A stretch of DNA of 64,000 nucleotides from Pseudomonas laurylsulfativorans (GCF_002906155.1 NZ_MUJK01000002.1:620001-684000); one strand, 5' to 3'. Shown: positions 8,692 to 18,730, numbered from the stretch's first letter. The notes: generated from the letters alone by a model not told the origin. Made by a program: numbers and translations.

Positions 8692-9944
8692 TTGCGCAGC
8701 TCCATGTGAGGACGTTGCATGGGCAGCAGACCCTGAGGGCGCCAGATCATCATCAGCACCATCAAGGCGCCGAACATCAACATGCGGTACTCACTGAACT
8801 CACGCATCATTTCCGGCAGCAGGATCATCACGATCGCCGCCAGGATCACACCCAGCTGCGAGCCCATGCCACCGAGCACCACGATGGCGAGAATGATCGC
8901 CGACTCGATGAAGGTGAAGGACTCCGGTGTTACCAGACCCTGACGGGCCGCGAAGAAGCTGCCGGCGAAACCGGCGAAGCTGGCACCGAGGGTGAAGGCC
9001 GACAGTTTGATGATGGTCGGGTTCAGGCCCAGCGCACGGCAGGCGATTTCGTCTTCACGCAACGCTTCCCAGGCGCGGCCCAGGGGCATGCGCAGCAGGC
9101 GGTTGATGACGAACAGCGCACCCAGGGCAAGCAACAGTGCAACCAGGTAAAGGAAGATCACCTTGTTGATCGAGTTGTATTCCAGGCCGAAATACTCATG
9201 GAAGGTTTGCATTCCTTCGGCGGCTTTGCGTTCGAAGGTCAGGCCGAAGAACGTCGGTTTCTCGATGTTGCTGATGCCGTTCGGACCGCCAGTGAGGCCG
9301 GTCAGGTTACGCAGGAATAGACGAATGATTTCACCGAAGCCCAGGGTCACGATCGCCAGGTAGTCGCCACGCAAGCGCAGCACCGGGAAACCGAGCAGGA
9401 AGCCGAAGGTGGCCGCCATCAGGCCGGCAATCGGCAGGCAGATCCAGAAGCTCAGGCCGTAGTAGTGCGACAACAGCGCGTAGCTGTAGGCGCCGACGGC
9501 GTAGAAGCCGACGTAACCGAGGTCGAGCAGACCGGCCAGGCCGACCACGATGTTCAGGCCGAGGCCGAGCATCACGTAGATCAGCACCAGGGTTGCGATA
9601 TCCACCGCACCACGAGAGCCGAAGAACGGCCAGACCAGCGCACCGGCGATCAGCGCGATGATGATCCAGCGCTGCGTGGTTGGCAGGGTCAGGAAGTTGC
9701 TGGCCTTGGCCGGAATCAGCGGCATGCTTGGCGACGAACGCCAGGCCGAGCTGATCTGCTGGTCGAACAGCACACGCAGGAACATCAGTACCGAGCACAC
9801 CGCGATGGTGATCAGGGTGGCGTCGCTGGTGCCATGAACTTCGAGGTTGATGCCGACGATGGTCAGCTTCAGACCGAGTACCGGGTAGGCCACGGCCCAC
9901 ACCAGCAAGGCGCTGAAAAACGCCTGTTTAAGATTCCTAGTCAT
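8688..9944 (-). CDS. livM: Branched-chain amino acid ABC transporter permease LivM (BraE)
   Basis: 418 aa, longer than the core LivM domain because of an N-terminal DUF3382-like extension (about residues 1-95, two hydrophobic helices) typical of pseudomonad and enterobacterial LivM. The core permease has conserved blocks [20 protein letters not shown] and [15 protein letters not shown], the coupling-helix region that contacts the ATPases. It is an inner-membrane subunit. It overlaps livH by 4 bp and livG by 4 bp within the operon. Confidence 0.93.
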   Translation of the reverse strand: MTRNLKQAFFSALLVWAVAYPVLGLKLTIVGINLEVHGTSDATLITIAVCSVLMFLRVLFDQQISSAWRSSPSMPLIPAKASNFLTLPTTQRWIIIALIAGALVWPFFGSRGAVDIATLVLIYVMLGLGLNIVVGLAGLLDLGYVGFYAVGAYSYALLSHYYGLSFWICLPIAGLMAATFGFLLGFPVLRLRGDYLAIVTLGFGEIIRLFLRNLTGLTGGPNGISNIEKPTFFGLTFERKAAEGMQTFHEYFGLEYNSINKVIFLYLVALLLALGALFVINRLLRMPLGRAWEALREDEIACRALGLNPTIIKLSAFTLGASFAGFAGSFFAARQGLVTPESFTFIESAIILAIVVLGGMGSQLGVILAAIVMILLPEMMREFSEYRMLMFGALMVLMMIWRPQGLLPMQRPHMELRK

Positions 9945-10864
9945 ACCTTCTCAACCTCCGGACGGCCCAACAGGCCGGTTGGCCGGAACAACAGCACCAG
10001 AACCAGCAGACCGAACGCCACGACGTCCTTGTACTGGTCGCCGAAGATATCGGCACCAAAGGCTTCCGCCACACCCAGTACCAGCCCGCCGAGCATGGCG
10101 CCCGGAATACTGCCGATACCGCCCAGCACCGCTGCGGTGAAGGCCTTGAGGCCGACGAGGAAACCGGCGTTCGGGTTGATCACGCCGTACTGCATGCTCA
10201 GCAGGACGGCGGCAATGGCGGCCAGTGCGGCACCGATGACGAAGGTCAGGGCGATGATGTTGTTAGTGTTGATGCCCAGCAGGTTGGCCATCTTGATGTC
10301 TTCGGCACAGGCGCGGCAGGCGCGACCCAAGCGAGAGCGGGAGATGAACAGGGTCAGGCCGAGCATGGCGACCAGGGTCACCACGAACACCACGATTTGC
10401 ATGTAGGAAATCAGCACTTCATGTGCGCCACCTGGGCCGAAGGCAAAGTTGCCCGGAATCAGGTTGGGAATGGATTTGTCCTTGGAGTCTTGCGCCAGCA
10501 GAACCGTGTTCTGCAGGAAGATCGACATGCCGATGGCGGAAATCAGCGGGATCAGACGGTTGCTGCCGCGCAAGGGGCGGTAGGCGATCCGTTCGATGCT
10601 GTAGCCATAGGCACTGGTGACGACGATGGTTGCCAGGAAAGCGGCGGTCATCAACAGCGGAACGCTGTCGAGTCCCAGCATGGCCAGCCCGGCGATGGCG
10701 ATGAACGCCACGTAGGAGCCGATCATGTACACCTCGCCATGGGCGAAGTTGATCATTCCAATGATGCCGTAAACCATCGTATAGCCGATGGCGATCAGGG
10801 CATACGTGCTGCCAATGGTCAGGCCATTAACCAGCTGTTGGAAAAAGTGATAGATGTCAGGCAT
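9941..10864 (-). CDS. livH: Branched-chain amino acid ABC transporter permease LivH (BraD)
   Basis: 307-aa inner-membrane permease of about eight helices. Family blocks are [20 protein letters not shown] and [12 protein letters not shown] near the N-terminus and [16 protein letters not shown], the EAA-like coupling loop. The ribosome site GGAG lies 7-10 nt before ATG 10864. It is the first gene of the livHMGF unit, 233 bp after the binding-protein gene with a terminator between them, so its transcription is at least partly separate. Confidence 0.94.
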   Translation of the reverse strand: MPDIYHFFQQLVNGLTIGSTYALIAIGYTMVYGIIGMINFAHGEVYMIGSYVAFIAIAGLAMLGLDSVPLLMTAAFLATIVVTSAYGYSIERIAYRPLRGSNRLIPLISAIGMSIFLQNTVLLAQDSKDKSIPNLIPGNFAFGPGGAHEVLISYMQIVVFVVTLVAMLGLTLFISRSRLGRACRACAEDIKMANLLGINTNNIIALTFVIGAALAAIAAVLLSMQYGVINPNAGFLVGLKAFTAAVLGGIGSIPGAMLGGLVLGVAEAFGADIFGDQYKDVVAFGLLVLVLLFRPTGLLGRPEVEKV

Positions 10865-11045
10865 TACAGCGCTCCTAAAAACCTGATACGCATTTCACTG
10901 GTGGAGTCATTTTCCCGCCCGGGCCCCGTGGATCTGCATCCACTTCGAATCCGGGGTTTGCCAGCGAACCGCTGATGACGGTTTTGAGATTTTCAGGTGG
11001 GGAGACTGGCGGATCACGCCAGCGCGGCCCAGATACGTTCGTAAA

Positions 11046-11076
11046 ACAAAGCCCACGGCACGCCGTGGGCTTTGTT
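11046..11076 (-). terminator. Terminator after the binding-protein gene
   Basis: Stem GCCCACGGC/GCCGTGGGC flanked by AAA/TTT, followed on the minus strand by TTTGTTTTAC. It lies between the binding-protein stop and livH and may attenuate read-through so that binding protein is made in excess over the permease. Confidence 0.8.
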
Positions 11077-11097
11077 GGCAGTCAGTCAGGCAACGCC

Positions 11098-12225
11098 TTA
11101 CTGAGGCTTGGCTTCAGTTTTTGGTTTGCCGAAGTGCCACTCGTAAACCACGAATTTGAAGTCTTTCAGGTCGCCTTTCTCGTCGAAGCTCAGGTCGCCG
11201 GTAGGCGTCTTGAAGGTGCCTTTGTGGATGGCTTCAGCCACTTTGGCGGAGTCTTCGGACTTGGCAGCCTTGATGCCTTCGGCGATCACTTCCACAGCCG
11301 AATAGGCCGGGAACACGAACGGACCGCTCGGGTCTTCTTTCTTGGCCTTGAATGCGTCAGCCAGGGCAATGTTGGCAGGATCCTGGTCGAAGGATTTCGG
11401 CAGGGTCACCAGCAGGCCTTCGGAAGCGTCCTTGGCGATCTGCGAAATGGAGTCGTTACCCACGCCTTCCGGACCCATGAACTTGGCTTTCAGGCCTTTT
11501 TCCTGGGATTGACGCAAGATCAGGCCCAGCTCCGGGTGGTAGCCGCCGTAGTAGACGAAGTCGACGTTGGCTTGCTTGAGCTTGGCGATCATCGACGAGA
11601 AGTCCTTGTCGCCGGCGTTGACGCCTTCGAACACGGCAACCTTGACGCCTTTACCTTCCAGGGTTTTCTTCACGGCGGTGGCGATGCCTTCACCGTATTG
11701 CTGTTTGTCGTGCAGGACGGCAACGATTTTCGGTTTTACGAAGTCGGCGATGTAGTTACCGGCGGCAGGGCCCTGGGCGCTGTCCAGACCGATGGTGCGG
11801 AACACCATTTTGTAACCACGATTGGTGATGTCCGGGCTGGTGGCAGCCGGGGTGATCATGATCACGCCTTCGTCTTCGTAGATGTCCGAAGCCGGTTGAG
11901 TGGAGCTGGAGCACAGGTGACCGACCACGAACTTGACGCCGTCGTTGACGACTTTGTTTGCGACCGCAACAGCTTGTTTTGGATCACAGGCGTCATCGTA
12001 TTCAACGGCTTCGAGTTTCTTGCCGTCTACGCCACCCTTGGCGTTGATCTGTTCGATGGCCATTTTTGCGCCACTGAACTGCATGTCGCCGTATTGGGCT
12101 ACAGGGCCGGTTTTAGGGCCGGCGATGCCGATCTTGATGGTGTCAGCTGCGAACGAATGGCTGGCAACCCCGGCCAGAACCATAGCGGCAAACAGTTTGG
12201 AAATCTGCTTAGTAGCCTTAGTCAT
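11098..12225 (-). CDS. livK: Branched-chain amino acid ABC transporter substrate-binding protein (BraC/LivK)
   Basis: 375-aa periplasmic protein with an N-terminal signal peptide (KLFAAMVLAGVASHSFA-A). The mature part has the LivJ/LivK fold: IKIGIAGPKTGPVAQYGDMQ at its start and the AINAKGG-like EQINAKGGVDGKKLE. CDPKQAVAVANK and VGHLCSSSTQPAS carry the two cysteines that form the conserved disulfide, and STQPAS is a ligand-contact loop. It delivers Leu/Ile/Val to LivHMGF. The pseudomonad homologue is BraC. Confidence 0.93.
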   Translation of the reverse strand: MTKATKQISKLFAAMVLAGVASHSFAADTIKIGIAGPKTGPVAQYGDMQFSGAKMAIEQINAKGGVDGKKLEAVEYDDACDPKQAVAVANKVVNDGVKFVVGHLCSSSTQPASDIYEDEGVIMITPAATSPDITNRGYKMVFRTIGLDSAQGPAAGNYIADFVKPKIVAVLHDKQQYGEGIATAVKKTLEGKGVKVAVFEGVNAGDKDFSSMIAKLKQANVDFVYYGGYHPELGLILRQSQEKGLKAKFMGPEGVGNDSISQIAKDASEGLLVTLPKSFDQDPANIALADAFKAKKEDPSGPFVFPAYSAVEVIAEGIKAAKSEDSAKVAEAIHKGTFKTPTGDLSFDEKGDLKDFKFVVYEWHFGKPKTEAKPQ

Positions 12226-12575
12226 AGTGCTCCACTCTTACTGTTGTAGTTTTTATAGTCCTGGCGCCGAAAGCAGCAGAACCGGGTCAGATATCTGCGA
12301 CATTCCCCGGAAAAGTCCCTCGGCAACTGTACCGGTACAGTGTAGAGCGCCGATTGTCAGCCTGGGAAGGCAGCGCTGGGGGACAAAACCTGCAGGTGTC
12401 GCTTTATTGAAAGTAAAAGACAGAATTGCGGCGGGGCGTTGAGGGGCTTATAGCCGGATTCTCTGCATTCCCTGGCTTTCCTGCGCTTTTCATTTCGGTC
12501 ACTCAATTGCATCCGGGTTTTTCTGCCAGACCACCGACGTTATCATTCACGTCGATTTCTTTTCCGGACAGTCCC
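12226..12575. promoter_or_regulatory. Intergenic region between livK and the DUF2288 gene with a 16-bp palindrome
   Basis: 350 bp without a convincing gene, between divergent genes. It contains the perfect palindrome ACTGTACCGGTACAGT at 12326-12341, about 100 bp upstream of livK. This looks like a dimeric-regulator operator (GntR/MocR-type sites often share CTGTAC half-sites). Which gene it controls is not evident. Confidence 0.45.
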
Positions 12576-12881
12576 ATGAATCAAGAACCTAGCACCCTCT
12601 ATGCCAAGCTGCTTGGTGAAACCGCATCTATTACCTGGAAAGAACTGGAGCCGTTCTTCGCCAAGGGTGCCCTATTGTGGGTCGATCCCGGTCTGGATTT
12701 GATCGCCGCCGCCGAGGCCGTGGCGACCGATGAGGGCGAGAAAGTGGCTGCCTGGCTGGCTGACGACAAGGTCGCCAAGCTGTCTGAAACGCGGGCGCTG
12801 GATCTTTTTGAGCGTGATCCTCAGTTGTGGGCGGTGGTTGTTTCGCCGTGGATTCTTGTCCAGGAAAGGGCGCAAGCTTAA
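12576..12881 (+). CDS. DUF2288 family protein
   Basis: 101 aa (MNQEPSTLYAKLLGETASIT). It matches the short DUF2288 family: an LYAKLLGETA segment, then WKELEPFFAKGALLWVDPGL and a C-terminal WLADDKVAKL. It has no signal peptide, and function is unknown across the family. It is followed by a GC hairpin (GCGCACC-TTTTT-GGTGCGC, about 12895-12914) without a clear T-tract, then by the convergent tubulin-like gene. Confidence 0.75.
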   Translation: MNQEPSTLYAKLLGETASITWKELEPFFAKGALLWVDPGLDLIAAAEAVATDEGEKVAAWLADDKVAKLSETRALDLFERDPQLWAVVVSPWILVQERAQA

Positions 12882-13068
12882 AAGCGCGCACCTTTTTGGT
12901 GCGCTCCCTGCAGGGGGAAAAGTGTGTAGCCGAGTAGCGTGATGGCATGTTGCCGTAGAGAAAGGCCACAGCTTCACGGTGACGTAAACGTAACGGGAAC
13001 AGTTGGGAGGGCAACTGAACGGCTGCTCAATTGTTTCTGGATGTTGATGTGCAGTGAATTCGAGGTCG

Positions 13069-13092
13069 CCATCGCGAGCAAGCTCGCGATGG
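13069..13092. repeat. Single REP-like palindrome
   Basis: CCATCGCGAGCAAGCTCGCGATGG, one palindromic REP core, just downstream of the tubulin-like gene stop at 13113. Confidence 0.7.
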
Positions 13093-13112
13093 GCGCGACG
13101 CGGTTTCGCGCC

Positions 13113-15317
13113 TTAGCCTTGGTAAGCCGTCTTGCCCGTATGGTTATTCAGCGAAATAACCTTGGTCTTGCCGATACGGTGACGGTAGATCTCGCGCAGG
13201 TACTTGATCGACTTCTTCACGCAATCCCGGGACAGGCGGATGTCGTTGATCGAGACAAATTTTTCCTTGTCGTTGATCAGCTCACGGTACTTCTTCTCGT
13301 ACATCGGCTTGATCGCGTACCAGTTGGTATCGAGGATCTTCGCCGGGTTCTCGAATTCGTTGAGCAACTCGTCGATCCGGTCTTCATCGAACTGTTCGTT
13401 AATGATGAAGTCCAGGATTGAGTTGTCCAGGGTCTCGTCGAAGCGGTACGGGGTTTTCGCGAAGCAGCGCTTGATGAAGGCCACGATCAGCGTCAGGAAG
13501 TCGTCCGACAGGCACGGGCTCTTGGCGATCAGGGTGGTCAGCGACAGGTTGGCCGAGGCGCCGATCACCAGCGCGTAGCGCTTGAGCGTGGTGTTGGGGA
13601 ACAGGCTGTTGAGGTGAGTCTTCAACCGGTTCAGGTCCATGTAGGACAGCTTGTAGTCCTTAGGCAAGGAAACGATCGACACCACCGACGAGCAATTCTT
13701 GAAGAAGTGCAGGTCATGCAGGGCCGCCGCGTCGTAACCCGAGTTCTTGTACTGCTCCAGCGACGCGCGATAGCGCTTGGACTCGATTGGCAACAGGCTG
13801 ATGCCTTCGATAGCCTGGGTGACCTTGTTGAAGTGCGGCAGGTCGATCGAGCGGAAGAACAGGTCGTCGATGTTCAGGCGCTGCGGCTCTTTCTCGAACA
13901 CCTTGAATTTGTCACTGCTCGGCGGCGGGGTTTCCGGCACCACGGACTCGGCATAGGCAATTGCCACCGGGCCTGCCAGGCTCATGAACAGGTCGTTGGC
14001 GTCCAGGCGGATGGTTTCGCCGATGTCGATACCAGCGCGACGGAAATAGTTCTGGTCGTAGTCGGTGGTCACCGCCTGGGCCGTCAGAATGTTGAAGATC
14101 TGCTGCGAGATGTATTGGTTGGCATGCTTTTCCATGGCATTGACATCAATGTTCTGGATATTGCCGTCATCGTTTTCTTCGGCGTAACGCATGATGTCGT
14201 TGGAGATCAGCATCATTGCGTTCCATGGACGGATGCGGCCCATGACGCTGGCTTCGCTGCTGTCTTCGTTGGCGAAGTTGTAGGAGAAGTCCCACTCTTC
14301 CGACAGGTATTTGCACAGCAGGCGGCCAGCGTTGATGTGCAGCGCCTCGGACATTTCACTGCGGTGGTCGGAAATGTTCGGCAGTACACAGATGCCGCTG
14401 GTGAAGATCGGTTCGAAGACGAAGGAGTGACCGCTCTTGCTGTCGTGCTCGTCCATCGGTTTGGTGTCGAACGTCTTGTTCATGTACGAGTGCTGCTGGG
14501 CCAGGCCGAACTCCGAGGCCATGCCCGAGCCGGTACCGCCGCCAGCACTGAAGATCGAGAAATACAGGCGCGACTGGTTGGCCTTGATGCCGCAGCTGTC
14601 GATCAGGTACGAGTGAATCATTTTCCAGTCAGGGCTGGAGAAACGCTGGGTATCCTTGTTCAGAATGATCTTGGCCAGGTACTGACCGAGGATCGGCGCG
14701 TTACCGGCGCCACCGGCGTGGACTTCCGACAAATCCATGATTTTCATCTTGCTGTAGTCGCGCAGGAAACCGCTTTTTTCGCCCTTGCGCGAGAAGCGGA
14801 TGCGTCCGGCGATGTCCTTGTCCAAGTCACCGAGCATCACCAGCGGCTCGACCAGAAACACCGGTTTGGTGTTCTTGCTCTGACCCAGGCGCAGGTTGTT
14901 GCGGATCCACTGGGCCGGGCTGTAGCCCTTTTCGGCAAAACGCTTGTCCGGTGACAGGCGATCTTCGTTGTTGAATTCGTTGAGGTAGAACTTGCGGGCG
15001 TTGTACACCAGCTCCGCCACGTCCAGCGCAATGTTCGAGCCGCAGCGGCCCAGGCCGATCAGGCACACCGATGGGAATTCCTGATCATTGTGCTGTTCGC
15101 TGTCGCCTTCCAGATGCGGTGCGCGCGGGAACACCATGTCGCGCAGGCCGTCGAGGTTATCGAGGATGCGGTCGGTGTTGGTTTCGGTGAAGTAGAGGTA
15201 TTGCTGGGTCGCCAACGGGCGGGATTGAATCAATGGCTTCGGTGATGACGGGCTGTTGGCCGCGGGGCTCAACGTCAAATCGGTTACCGCAGTGGCCGGG
15301 TTGTTTTTAGAAGTCAT
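13113..15317 (-). CDS. Tubulin/FtsZ-like GTPase family protein
   Basis: 734 aa. Residues 1-80 are Pro/Ser/Asn-rich and probably disordered. SVCLIGLGRCGSNIALDVAE (83-102) matches the first glycine loop of tubulin/FtsZ nucleotide-binding domains. HAGGAGNAPILGQY (200-213) resembles a T3-type loop. FSAGGGTGSGMASEFG (256-271) contains the tubulin signature GGGTGSG that holds GTP phosphates. The rest, about 450 aa, is longer than in FtsZ and resembles the 'tubulin-like' family (Pfam Tubulin_2) as I recall it. It is neither ftsZ (no division cluster) nor a PhuZ-sized phage tubulin. It is monocistronic, with no evident partner. GTP binding is well supported; polymerisation and role are inference. Confidence 0.75.
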   Translation of the reverse strand: MTSKNNPATAVTDLTLSPAANSPSSPKPLIQSRPLATQQYLYFTETNTDRILDNLDGLRDMVFPRAPHLEGDSEQHNDQEFPSVCLIGLGRCGSNIALDVAELVYNARKFYLNEFNNEDRLSPDKRFAEKGYSPAQWIRNNLRLGQSKNTKPVFLVEPLVMLGDLDKDIAGRIRFSRKGEKSGFLRDYSKMKIMDLSEVHAGGAGNAPILGQYLAKIILNKDTQRFSSPDWKMIHSYLIDSCGIKANQSRLYFSIFSAGGGTGSGMASEFGLAQQHSYMNKTFDTKPMDEHDSKSGHSFVFEPIFTSGICVLPNISDHRSEMSEALHINAGRLLCKYLSEEWDFSYNFANEDSSEASVMGRIRPWNAMMLISNDIMRYAEENDDGNIQNIDVNAMEKHANQYISQQIFNILTAQAVTTDYDQNYFRRAGIDIGETIRLDANDLFMSLAGPVAIAYAESVVPETPPPSSDKFKVFEKEPQRLNIDDLFFRSIDLPHFNKVTQAIEGISLLPIESKRYRASLEQYKNSGYDAAALHDLHFFKNCSSVVSIVSLPKDYKLSYMDLNRLKTHLNSLFPNTTLKRYALVIGASANLSLTTLIAKSPCLSDDFLTLIVAFIKRCFAKTPYRFDETLDNSILDFIINEQFDEDRIDELLNEFENPAKILDTNWYAIKPMYEKKYRELINDKEKFVSINDIRLSRDCVKKSIKYLREIYRHRIGKTKVISLNNHTGKTAYQG

Positions 15318-15513
15318 TGTTTGCCATCTACCTGGGCTGATTGGTTGGCCGACTCGCTGTCGTCAAACCGTCACGGAATACAATCGCGTCTTTTTTCAGC
15401 GCGTACTTGGACCATGCCTTGGTCTTTTGCCTGAGCATTACTCGGAGTGAGTCCTTTCCTAAGTCATGATGGATCGGCCAATATTTGGCGATCTTTAATC
15501 AAAAGGAGGCTAA

Positions 15514-16410
15514 ATGATGTCAATGCTACCTTCGCTGGGGTTTGCCGGGATCGGCCTGATGGGGTTGCCGATGTGCCAGCGCCTGCTGGCCGCGGGTTAT
15601 CCGCTGGCGGTATGGAATCGCAACCCGGAAAAGTGCAAGCCCTTGGTGGAGGCAGGCGCACGCCAGGTCGCCAGCCCGGCCGAACTGTGCCAGCACGCTG
15701 ACGTGGTGATGTTGTGCCTGGCGGATACGTCGGTCGTACGCGAGGTAGTGTTTGGTCCGGCAGGCATTGTCGAGGGGGCAAAAACAGGCCAGTTACTGGT
15801 GGACTTTTCCAGCCTGGAGCCCAACGCCACGCGGGAAATGGCCGCCGAGCTCGTGGGCAAGGCCGGCATGGGCTGGCTCGACACGCCGGTGTCCGGTGGT
15901 GTGGTTGGGGCGCAAGCCGGGAGCCTGGCGATCATGGTCGGTGGTGATGTGCAGGATCTGGAGCGGGTCCGGCCTGTGCTGTTGAACCTGGGTCAACGTG
16001 TGACGCACATGGGTGGCGTCGGGGCAGGGCAGGTGACCAAGGCGTGCAACCAGATGATCGTTGCCTGCAATGCTCTGGTGATTGCCGAAGTGGTCGCGCT
16101 GGCGGAACGTTCCGGGGTTGATGCCAGCCTGATTGCCGAAGCGCTGGCGGGCGGCTTTGCCGATTCGAAACCCTTGCAGATCCTCGCCCCACAGATGGCT
16201 GAAAACCGTTTCGAGCCGATCAAGTGGCACGTGCGCACGTTGCTCAAGGATCTGGATACAGCGGTGAAGTTTTCCCGTGAGCAAGGCTCGGCGACACCGA
16301 TAAGCGGTCTGGCCGCGCAGTTGATGCGCCTGCATGGGAGTCAGGGTTTCCTTGAAAAGGACCCCTCTACATTAGTGCAGATGTACCGTGAGCCAGACTC
16401 AGCGTCGTGA
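15514..16410 (+). CDS. 3-hydroxyisobutyrate dehydrogenase-family NAD(P)-dependent oxidoreductase
   Basis: 298 aa. A perfect AAGGAGG at 15503-15509 precedes ATG 15514 and ATG 15517; either could be used. The Rossmann motif is GFAGIGLMGLPMCQRLLAAG, the substrate-binding signature is DTPVSGGVVGAQAGSLAIMV (about residues 127-146), and the catalytic lysine lies in GAGQVTKACNQM. It belongs to the beta-hydroxyacid dehydrogenase family (MmsB, GarR, glyoxylate reductase). The absence of mmsA or garL nearby leaves the substrate open. Its last 44 bp overlap the convergent c-di-GMP gene. Confidence 0.88.
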   Translation: MMSMLPSLGFAGIGLMGLPMCQRLLAAGYPLAVWNRNPEKCKPLVEAGARQVASPAELCQHADVVMLCLADTSVVREVVFGPAGIVEGAKTGQLLVDFSSLEPNATREMAAELVGKAGMGWLDTPVSGGVVGAQAGSLAIMVGGDVQDLERVRPVLLNLGQRVTHMGGVGAGQVTKACNQMIVACNALVIAEVVALAERSGVDASLIAEALAGGFADSKPLQILAPQMAENRFEPIKWHVRTLLKDLDTAVKFSREQGSATPISGLAAQLMRLHGSQGFLEKDPSTLVQMYREPDSAS

Positions 16411-18595
16411 CGGTATAGGCATGCTTGCGCTGGTTGATTTCATTCAGCACCGGAAGCAACTCGGCCAGCGGCACCGGCCGACTGAGCAAATAGCCCTGAA
16501 CGAAGTCACAGCCATGGTTTTCCAGGAACTGGTATTGCTCGAAGGTTTCGACCCCTTCGGTGACCACTTGCAGTTGCAGGGTATGGGCCATGACGATAAT
16601 CGCCTGGACAATCTCCATGTCCTGGGTGGCCTTGGGGATGTCCTGGATGAACGAGCGGTCGATTTTCAGCGTGTTGAGCGGCAAGCGCTTGAGATAGGCC
16701 AGGGATGAATAACCGGTCCCGAAGTCATCGATCGACAACGACACGCCGAGGGCGCGAATCTGTCGCAGCAACACCAGTGTGTTGGCGATATTGCCCATCA
16801 GGGCGTTTTCCGTGACTTCCAGTTCCAGCCGATGGGGCGCCACACCGGCGGCCCGCAATGCGTACTCGATTTCATCGGCCAGCTCTTCGCGCGCCAGGTT
16901 CAGGGGTGAGCAATTCACGGCGATCTTGAGGTCTTCACAGCCTTGGCGCGACAACTCGCCCAGATCCTCGCAGGCCTTGCGCAGTACCCAGTTGTCCAGT
17001 TCGGCGATCAGGCCGTTGGCCTCGGCGATAGCGATGAAACGATCCGGTACGAGGAAACCGTGGACCGGGTGTTGCCAGCGGATCAAGGCCTCGAGCTTGC
17101 TGACCTGACCGGTCTTGAGGTCATAGATCGGCTGGTAATAGAGCATCAGGCCGGTGTCCTCACGCAGGGCGTGGCGCAACTCTTCTTCCAGTTGCAGCTC
17201 AAGTGTGGCGCGGGTTTTCAGGTTGGCACTGAAAAAGTTCAGGCCGTTGCGGCCGCTGCCCTTGGACTGATATAGCGCCAGGTCAGCATTCTTCAACAAT
17301 TCCTCACACGTCTTGCCGTCTTCCGGAAACAGGCTGATGCCGATGCTGGTGGTCATGACCATGCGCCGGCCGGCCAGTTCGATGGGCTCTTTCATTTTCA
17401 GCATGATGCGTTGGGCCAACTGCCGTGCTTCGTCACGATCATGCAGGTCGATGAGCAGGCAGAACTCGTCGCCGCCGAAGCGTGCTACCACATCCTCGTG
17501 ACTGCGAATCGAACTCTTGATGTGCCCGGCAAGCACTTTGAGCAGTTCATCACCGGCATCGTGGCCAAGGCTGTCATTGATCCGCTTGAAGTGGTCGATG
17601 TCCAGGAACAGGACCGCCAGCATCCCGCCTTCGTTGGTTTTCTCGATGAGTTTTTCGGCGAAGATCTGGTTGAACCCGCGGCGGTTGATCAGGTTGGTCA
17701 GCGGGTCGTAGTGCGCCACCTGCTGCAGCGACATGCGCGCCTGGTCCAGCTGGCTGAGCAGGGAGTTGACCCGTTGCAGGTCGTGGTCCTTGTGTTGCAG
17801 TTTTTTGTCCGCCAGTGCCGCGCTGATGCTGCTGCCGATGATCAGCAAGGTCATGACCGTCACGGTCAGCGCCAGTTGCAGGTGGCTATGCTCGCCGGTC
17901 TGCGCTGGCAGGCTGTCACTGGGTAGCACCAGGTTGAAGGCGGCCATGGCAGTGAGGTGCATGCTCAGGATGCCCGCGCCGAGCAACAGGCTGGCGCAGT
18001 ATTTGAAGAGCTGATGCAGCATGCCGGCACCGTCGCGCAGATACCATGCCAGCAACAAGGCCGCCAGCGCGGCACCCATCGCGATCACGATGGAAAGGGC
18101 AAACAGTCCCGGGTGGTAATAGACCGAGGCATTGGAGTGCATGGCCGTCATGCCCACGTAATGCATGGTCGCGATACCCAGGCCGATCCCGATCGATGCC
18201 TTGAGACACTGTTTCAGGCTCAAATCCGGGAGGCTGAGGGTATGCATTGCCAACCACGCGGCGAGCAGCGCGATGGTCAGCGAGAACACCGTGACAGGCA
18301 GTTGATAGTGAAGATCGATAGGCGCCTGGAATGCCAGCATCCCGACGAAGTGCATGGCCCAGATCCCGCCAGCCAGGCATGCGCTACCCACCCAGCGCCA
18401 GCGCGTCTGGGAAGCGGAATTTTCCGCGTGAGCAACACGTTCGGCCATGTCCAGTGTCGCGAAACAGCCTACGCAGACGACCAGATAAGCCAGCAGCACC
18501 AGAAACGGGTCATGTGTGCAATTGAGTATGACCTGCTCACTCTCTGGTAGCTCGGTAATGAAATGCAGACCAAGCCACTCCATAGCATGCCCCAT
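16367..18595 (-). CDS. MHYT-GGDEF-EAL cyclic-di-GMP protein (MucR/NbdA-like)
   Basis: 742 aa. The N-terminal seven-helix MHYT sensor (about residues 28-235) shows three repeats: MHFVGM, MHYVGM and MHLTAM, proposed to bind metal and sense a diatomic gas. A GGDEF domain follows (RINDSLGHDAGDEL, with an intact FGGDEF at about 373-377), then an EAL domain with KLEALIRWQHP near residue 500 and the downstream DDFGTGYSSL and E-V-T-E-N motifs. Both the cyclase and phosphodiesterase motifs look catalytic. The architecture equals MucR and NbdA of P. aeruginosa, which affect alginate and biofilm dispersal. It is monocistronic; the 3' end overlaps the neighbouring dehydrogenase gene. Confidence 0.92.
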   Translation of the reverse strand: MGHAMEWLGLHFITELPESEQVILNCTHDPFLVLLAYLVVCVGCFATLDMAERVAHAENSASQTRWRWVGSACLAGGIWAMHFVGMLAFQAPIDLHYQLPVTVFSLTIALLAAWLAMHTLSLPDLSLKQCLKASIGIGLGIATMHYVGMTAMHSNASVYYHPGLFALSIVIAMGAALAALLLAWYLRDGAGMLHQLFKYCASLLLGAGILSMHLTAMAAFNLVLPSDSLPAQTGEHSHLQLALTVTVMTLLIIGSSISAALADKKLQHKDHDLQRVNSLLSQLDQARMSLQQVAHYDPLTNLINRRGFNQIFAEKLIEKTNEGGMLAVLFLDIDHFKRINDSLGHDAGDELLKVLAGHIKSSIRSHEDVVARFGGDEFCLLIDLHDRDEARQLAQRIMLKMKEPIELAGRRMVMTTSIGISLFPEDGKTCEELLKNADLALYQSKGSGRNGLNFFSANLKTRATLELQLEEELRHALREDTGLMLYYQPIYDLKTGQVSKLEALIRWQHPVHGFLVPDRFIAIAEANGLIAELDNWVLRKACEDLGELSRQGCEDLKIAVNCSPLNLAREELADEIEYALRAAGVAPHRLELEVTENALMGNIANTLVLLRQIRALGVSLSIDDFGTGYSSLAYLKRLPLNTLKIDRSFIQDIPKATQDMEIVQAIIVMAHTLQLQVVTEGVETFEQYQFLENHGCDFVQGYLLSRPVPLAELLPVLNEINQRKHAYTVTTLSLAHGTSALM

Positions 18596-18730
18596 CTTTA
18601 TCCCTCAGGCCGACGCAAGGAGCGCCAGCGAATGTCTTGGAGTATAGAGGGCATGGATGGAGCGCAAGCGGTAGTGGCACATTGGTGCCAATCATTTTTA
18701 CATTAGCCTAATAGCGATTAGTGCTATTTA

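Noticed and set aside
15503-15509. Alternative start 15517 for the dehydrogenase
   Set aside because: The strong AAGGAGG fits both ATGs; 15514 was kept because nothing excludes it, but the choice does not alter the product call.
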